Positions 59,469 through 64,000 of a stretch of 64,000 nt of DNA are shown piece by piece; position 1 is the first letter of the stretch, and each line of letters starts with the position of its first letter. A program made the position numbers and the translations under genes. Origin of the DNA: Norana najaformis (lineage: Eukaryota; Annelida; Clitellata; Crassiclitellata; Hormogastridae); assembly GCA_964023275.1 (NCBI GenBank), contig OZ029913.1, positions 40,787,757 through 40,851,756 of the forward strand. Direction: 5' to 3'. Under the pieces are notes generated by a model. That model searched no databases and was not told the DNA's origin. It was given only the letters and a program-made list of their open reading frames with translations.

Positions 59469-60101
59469 TCAGTACTTGGCTGAGGTCAGCTGACACGACT
59501 TTAAAACACTTCCTGGGCCACTGCACCCGTACCGCATATTTTCAATGTCTGTGGCAAATGAGCTTTCGGTGGTTGAATCTTTCAACGTATCGATGGTGGT
59601 TGAATCTTTCAACCTATCGATGGTGGTTGAATCTTTCAACCTATCGATGGTGGTTGAATCTTTCAACCTATCGATGGTGATTGAATCTTTCAACCTATCG
59701 ATGGTGGTTGAATCTTTCAACCTATCGATGCTAAGTCGAGGCTTTGGTGAAGCTTTTCTGCTTCCGCTGCTGAGTTTGACACCCCAGTGTGGCAACAACT
59801 GCTCTATGATCGATGTCAAATTCCAAACTGCGGTGCACTCAGCGGTTCTGCAGCAGCATCCGGGAGGCAGTATTGATATGATGTGGTCCAACTTCTTCCT
59901 GATATGTCCATCATTAAAGTGGCAGGATATCTTGTGTATGTCCTTGCGCTGAAACCCCGATCCACCGATTCTGAGGCCCGCTCCAAGGCAGAATACATGT
60001 ATACATACATTATGCATACATATGTATGTATATAAGTTATGCATGTTTGCATGTCTGAATGCTTGTACGTGTGTATTCATATGCAAGACGTATGTATACA
60101 C
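59469..60101 (-). other. long open frame through a 27-bp minisatellite
   Basis: A 210-codon minus-strand frame; its middle part reads KLDHIISILPPGCCC and NLTSIIEQLLPHWGVKLSSG before the repeat (TIDRLKDST). The plus strand is also open for 135 codons (59,545-59,952). No family recognised; the N-terminal part is a TATG microsatellite, so at most the central part could be real. Confidence 0.2.
59565..59732. repeat. 27-bp minisatellite, six copies, each a hairpin
   Basis: Each unit holds GGTTGAATCTTTCAACC, whose arms GGTTGAA/TTCAACC pair around TCT, joined by TATCGATGGT. Copies are nearly identical; one has GATTGAA. A 27-bp period keeps both strands open. Confidence 0.95.
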
Positions 60102-60419
60102 ACGTTCTTATCGATTATCAGCGACTGTGCCATATGTGGCTTTTGCATGACATGAATCTCTGAAGCCGATTCTTTCAAAGGCTTATCACGATCGGTTTCA
60201 GACGCTGATTAAGTGCTTTGGCGCCGCTTCCAAAGATTTATTCTAAGGAGACATCATTTTCCCTTCATTCAGGGCACTCTGTATTCTCTGCCAACCACGT
60301 GAGTTATGCATACAACCCTAACAATTTCCTGTGGAATGTGCACAGGATATACAAATATATGCATGCATATTTAGGGCCTATATTTCCTGTGTATATGATA
60401 TATATGTGTGTTTAAATGT

Positions 60420-60640
60420 CAAATATATGTTATAATTAAATACTATAATAATTATATTATAAGAATTATATTATAATTATTATATTATAATTATATATGA
60501 ACATATATATTATGTATTATATATCAGCGCTTTTGATGGGTTCCTAAAAAGCGCTTTATTTAAACACAGATGCATATTATATATATATATATATTATATA
60601 TATATAATATATTTTATATATATATATATATGCTTCGAAA
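60420..60640. repeat. AT-rich palindromic tract
   Basis: ATTATAATTATAT and TATATATA runs, with GCGCTTTTGATGGG, TTCCTAAAAAGCGC between them, as in a retroelement tail. Confidence 0.7.
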
Positions 60641-60959
60641 CTCGAGCCTGTAAAGACGCATTCATACTCCCAGCGTACTATAGTGCATATATGTCTGTAT
60701 AATTAATCTCCTAGATATTAATTTTTAAAGAGAATATCGCTGGGAAATAAAAGAGCGTATTCAGGGCGTGGCATACGGGACAGTGCGAGTGCGATAGTCC
60801 AACGAAATGTGGACAAGGATGAGTGATCGGTGATAAGATAAGGTCGACCTAGTTGTTCCATGCAACAATGAGATTATGCGACCAACAAAAGCTACGACAA
60901 TTTCCTCATATAGCCTCTCTCAATCCTCAAATTCTCCATTCCGATACACTCTTCCCTGC

Positions 60960-61310
60960 CTTACTGCCTCCTTTTCTTTCTTCCTTTCCTTCCTTCCTTT
61001 CTTTCTTCCTTCTTCCTTCTTTTCACCCTTCCTTCCTTCTTTCTTTCCTCCTTCAGTCCCTTCCTTCATTCTTTTTACCATTCCTTACTTACTTCCTTCC
61101 TTCCTTACTTCATTTTTTCCTTTCTTTATTTTCTTTCTTCGTTCCTTACTTCTTGCCTTCTTTACTTCCTTCCTTCCTTACTTCATTTCTTCCTTCCTTC
61201 CTTCTTTCCTTCCTTCCTTCCTTCCTTCCGTACTTACTTACTTACTGCCTTCCTTCATCCTTTCTTTTCTTATTTTTACCCTATCTTACTTCCTTCCATT
61301 CTGTCTTTCA
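60960..61310. repeat. CTTC/TTAC tetranucleotide array
   Basis: About 350 bp of TTCC and TTAC units, imperfect; open frames of 150-200 codons here (LPSFL) are artefacts. Confidence 0.95.
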
Positions 61311-63075
61311 GAGTGCTTACTTATAAATTTTAAGAATAGAAGAGCAGCCCTGTTCCGATGGGGTATGAAATGTTACTGCCTTCATTTTCATAGTTGTGGC
61401 ATACGAGAGCGGGTGGCTGCTGGCCACTCCTCTTCCTCCCCGCCTGAACAGGTCGGAGCGACACTTGGGTCTAGCGGCGAGAGCCGGAACTGAAAAATAT
61501 TAGGCTATTTAGCTTTTAAAGAGATTTGAATTTCTTCTGCCGACTGTGAGAACAAATATCTAAAACTGTGGAATCATCAGGTCAGTTGTAAAAAAGCGTT
61601 GAATAATGGAACAATTATTGTAGAAATGATTATTTTTCACAATAGTGAAAAGAAGGCATGCAAAGCACTATTAAAATTTTAAATGAAATACACAAATACA
61701 AACTCTTCAGAAAATTACAAAAACTACCAAAAATTACCAAAATATTCAAGAAGTTTAAACTAGTACAAAAATTGAAAATACAATTTTCATGAATAGACAG
61801 AGTAAGTAGGGAAAGAAATTATTTAATTACTATTATTCAAAATTTAAACAAAATGCTGAGCATTACAAAAGCATTATCTGATGTATACAAGGTCTACTCG
61901 CAATTCGTAACAACCTCTTGAATCATTAAATATTTAAACGCTTAGTCGTGTATAATAGATTAACTATGTGCAATTAACCCGGATTAGGAAATTATTGGGA
62001 AGTTGAAAGAATTGTACGACACCCAGTGCAGTTATCCCAAGACATCCACATTCAATGAACTTATAGCTGATCGCATTGTGCTACTGGTAGCAACTTTTGA
62101 CCAGGTAATGGTACAACATGGCATCAACAATCGCGGCTTTCTCGGCCGGAATTCAAGGTAATCATTCTGTTTTAGAAATCTAGTTCTTTATTGATCGCCT
62201 TTCTTCTCGCCGATCGATAAATGTCACGACAATATTCCGAACCCCTCTCTGCTAACGACTCCCAAAAGCCAGATTTGTAACGGGCTGTAACCGCATGCAA
62301 AGGCTTTTACGATTGTAACGGCCAACCGGTTGACGCTTTAGTTACATTTTGCAGGTGTAATAAATTCGGAGTTGTTCGTCGAAATGTGGACCCACCCTGT
62401 TCTCTGCAATCGTCCTAAGTGCTGTGCGAGCTGCCGTTTACTAAAAGGAAAGGACAGAATAGAAAGGAAATTTTTCTTCTAGAAAGTTGGAGGACATTTG
62501 TAACTGTGCCTAAAAAGCCCTCACAAAGTCGGAAAGTAAATTTGCGAAAAACGCGCTCAGAAGTCAAGTAGGCATAAAATGAGTAAAAACTAGTTCTTTG
62601 CAGATTAATTCTTTGTTGTGTTAGCTATCAGACTGTACGCCTTTAAGTAGAGTTTCACTGTCAAAGATTTTAATTTTTAGTTTTATTATGATGCCCACAA
62701 AAAATTAAACATGTCCCTTGCTGCTCTGTTATGAAATTGTGTGCATCGATAATTATGCAAATGATTAAGTCATGTAGGATGAATCGTCCAAACTTGAGCA
62801 CCTTTTGTTTTTTTTACAATAGACTGAATGATACGATACCACGGATGCTGGAAAGCATTTGGGTACGAGCAATTAATGTTCATATTGATATATCAGCAGA
62901 ATTTGGGTGAATTGTGCAACAGATAGCAAAATAAAATGCTGTTAGCTAAGCGACCAAATGTACTCACATTAAGGACCCACGCCTTAAAGTGAGCATAGTC
63001 GATATCCAAATTTGAACACCGTGCTCACCAATAGGGCTTGTGTCTAAAACAAGATCATAGAATTAAAAATTATTC
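61311..63075. other. gene-poor intergenic DNA
   Basis: 61,650-61,800 is A-rich with AAAATTACAAAAAC units. No exon, RNA gene or element recognised. Confidence 0.35.
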
Positions 63076-63079
63076 AAAA

Positions 63080-64000
63080 TTACCCACAGTTTTGTTGACA
63101 CATACACATTCTTATGTTTGGTATTATTTGTCTCGTCATGTTTCCACTAGTTTGTTTCCTTTGTTGTTTCTTTTCTCCAGACCGTTTAATCCAACATATC
63201 TTCTGTCTGCACCCTCTCCAACCACTGCATTTCCGTCTCCCAGCATAACTGCATACTGTTCCTTTAGTTCCATCCAATGCTTCTTCAATTATCTCATACA
63301 TAGTGTCTATCTCTTCCTCTTCATGTGTTGTGGTGGGCATGTACACCTGTATTATTACAATGTCCACTGACTTGACTTGTATTGCTACCTTGAGCATCCT
63401 GTCTCCTGCCTTTCAGTCTTGGATACACATTTGTCAGTCTTCTCCTTCAACAGTAGGGCAATGCCGTTTTGACTCTTTATTCCTCCAGAGTGTATTATTC
63501 TTACTCCCTTTTTGAAATCTCCTCCCTCCCTCCAACTCACCTCTGAAAGCCCCATTATATCCAAGCCCGTCTTTCTCACCTCTTTAATCACATTTGCAAG
63601 CTTTCCAGGTCTTAACATTGTTCGGACATTCCATGTCCCTATGTGAATTGTCTCTTTACAAGGATTTCCTGGTTTACGACCGAAGAGGCCTTGTTCCCTC
63701 CCCTGCCGAACGCGATTCTCTCCGTCGAAGACCGATTCGAGTCCTTCGCGTTGTTGTCGTGCTTTTCCAGTGACCTCATCATTCGTTTACTCGGGATTTG
63801 TAGAAAGTTGGTCTCCCGTTGCCTTCCTTTTGGTGTTTTTAGCCAGACGCCACCTCCTAGCGTTGATGAGCTCCATCATCCGTCCTTCAGGCGCATCGCC
63901 CTTGGGCACTTGCATAAACCGGCGAGCAGTCGGTCGTCCACCACGCACTCTGTTCGAGAACAGAGGGACCACGTGAAGATGGCTTGTTGGGCAATTGAAC
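63080..64000 (-). mobile_element. RTE-like retrotransposon 5' part (endonuclease), frameshifted, partial
   Basis: On the minus strand, GTWNVRTMLRPGKLANVIKE starts an AP-type endonuclease at about 63,640. GLSEVSWREGGDF carries the catalytic Glu and QNGIALLLKE follows; after a frameshift near 63,390 come VDIVIIQVYMPTT and then, in a third frame, GDGNAVVGEGADRRYVGLNG, where the usual GDWNA has lost its Trp. Upstream, 63,787-63,972 codes RGGRPTARRFMQVPKGDAPE, possibly a 5' ORF segment. The element runs off the window edge and its reverse transcriptase is absent at 63,080. Confidence 0.82.

Noticed and set aside
59565..59732. CRISPR-like palindromic repeats
   Set aside because: Units are contiguous with no variable spacers.
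60853..61493. 157- and 205-codon frames
   Set aside because: Mostly the CTTC array; no domain at either end.

Overview
This is eukaryotic nuclear DNA from an animal, most likely a marine bilaterian invertebrate. The reasons are spliced genes with GT-AG introns, metazoan families (an RBM24-type RNA-binding protein, a rhodopsin-class receptor, a Fer3-type bHLH factor and RAB11), tRNA-derived SINEs, RTE- and CR1-like LINE relics, and an extreme load of simple repeats. The lineage cannot be fixed from the window; a lophotrochozoan is a reasonable guess for the receptor style but unproven. There is no operon, CRISPR array or prokaryotic feature.

Layout: 1-7,400 is microsatellite and degenerate satellite DNA with one weak exon-like ORF. 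7,495-20,094 (+) holds a four-exon RBM24/RBM38/SUP-12 family gene, reconstructed here with matching splice phases, with a TATA box upstream and a 534-bp pure TCTA array just after the stop. LINE relics lie in its introns. 21,000-22,900 has a split minisatellite and a LINE 3' end. 22,996-24,204 (-) is an intronless class A GPCR. 25,000-36,700 is repeat-rich and gene-poor, with a decayed LTR-element gag-pro relic (26,980-28,010) and several LINE and SINE pieces. 39,501-40,526 (+) is a single-exon Fer3/FERD3L-like bHLH gene, followed by a TAAT-rich flank and an uninterrupted ATCC array of about 1,030 bp. 44,360-44,715 (-) is an RTE-like reverse transcriptase tail. 46,287-49,759 (+) is a complete six-exon RAB11 gene, recovered here down to the CC prenylation motif. 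50,000-64,000 is non-coding or repeat DNA: SINEs, a LINE 3' end, a hairpin-bearing 27-bp minisatellite, one possible first exon (58,017-58,301, -) and a frameshifted RTE endonuclease running off the right edge.

The four confident genes are unrelated in function (mRNA processing, signalling, neural-type transcription control, recycling-endosome traffic) and look like ordinary neighbours. I found no convincing new multi-gene system. The most interesting material is repeat biology: AAGGT/TTACC pentamer arrays that resemble splice donors inside introns, LINE/SINE shared 3' tails, a decayed 2A-like motif in a LINE, a minisatellite open on both strands, and several uncatalogued degenerate minisatellites.
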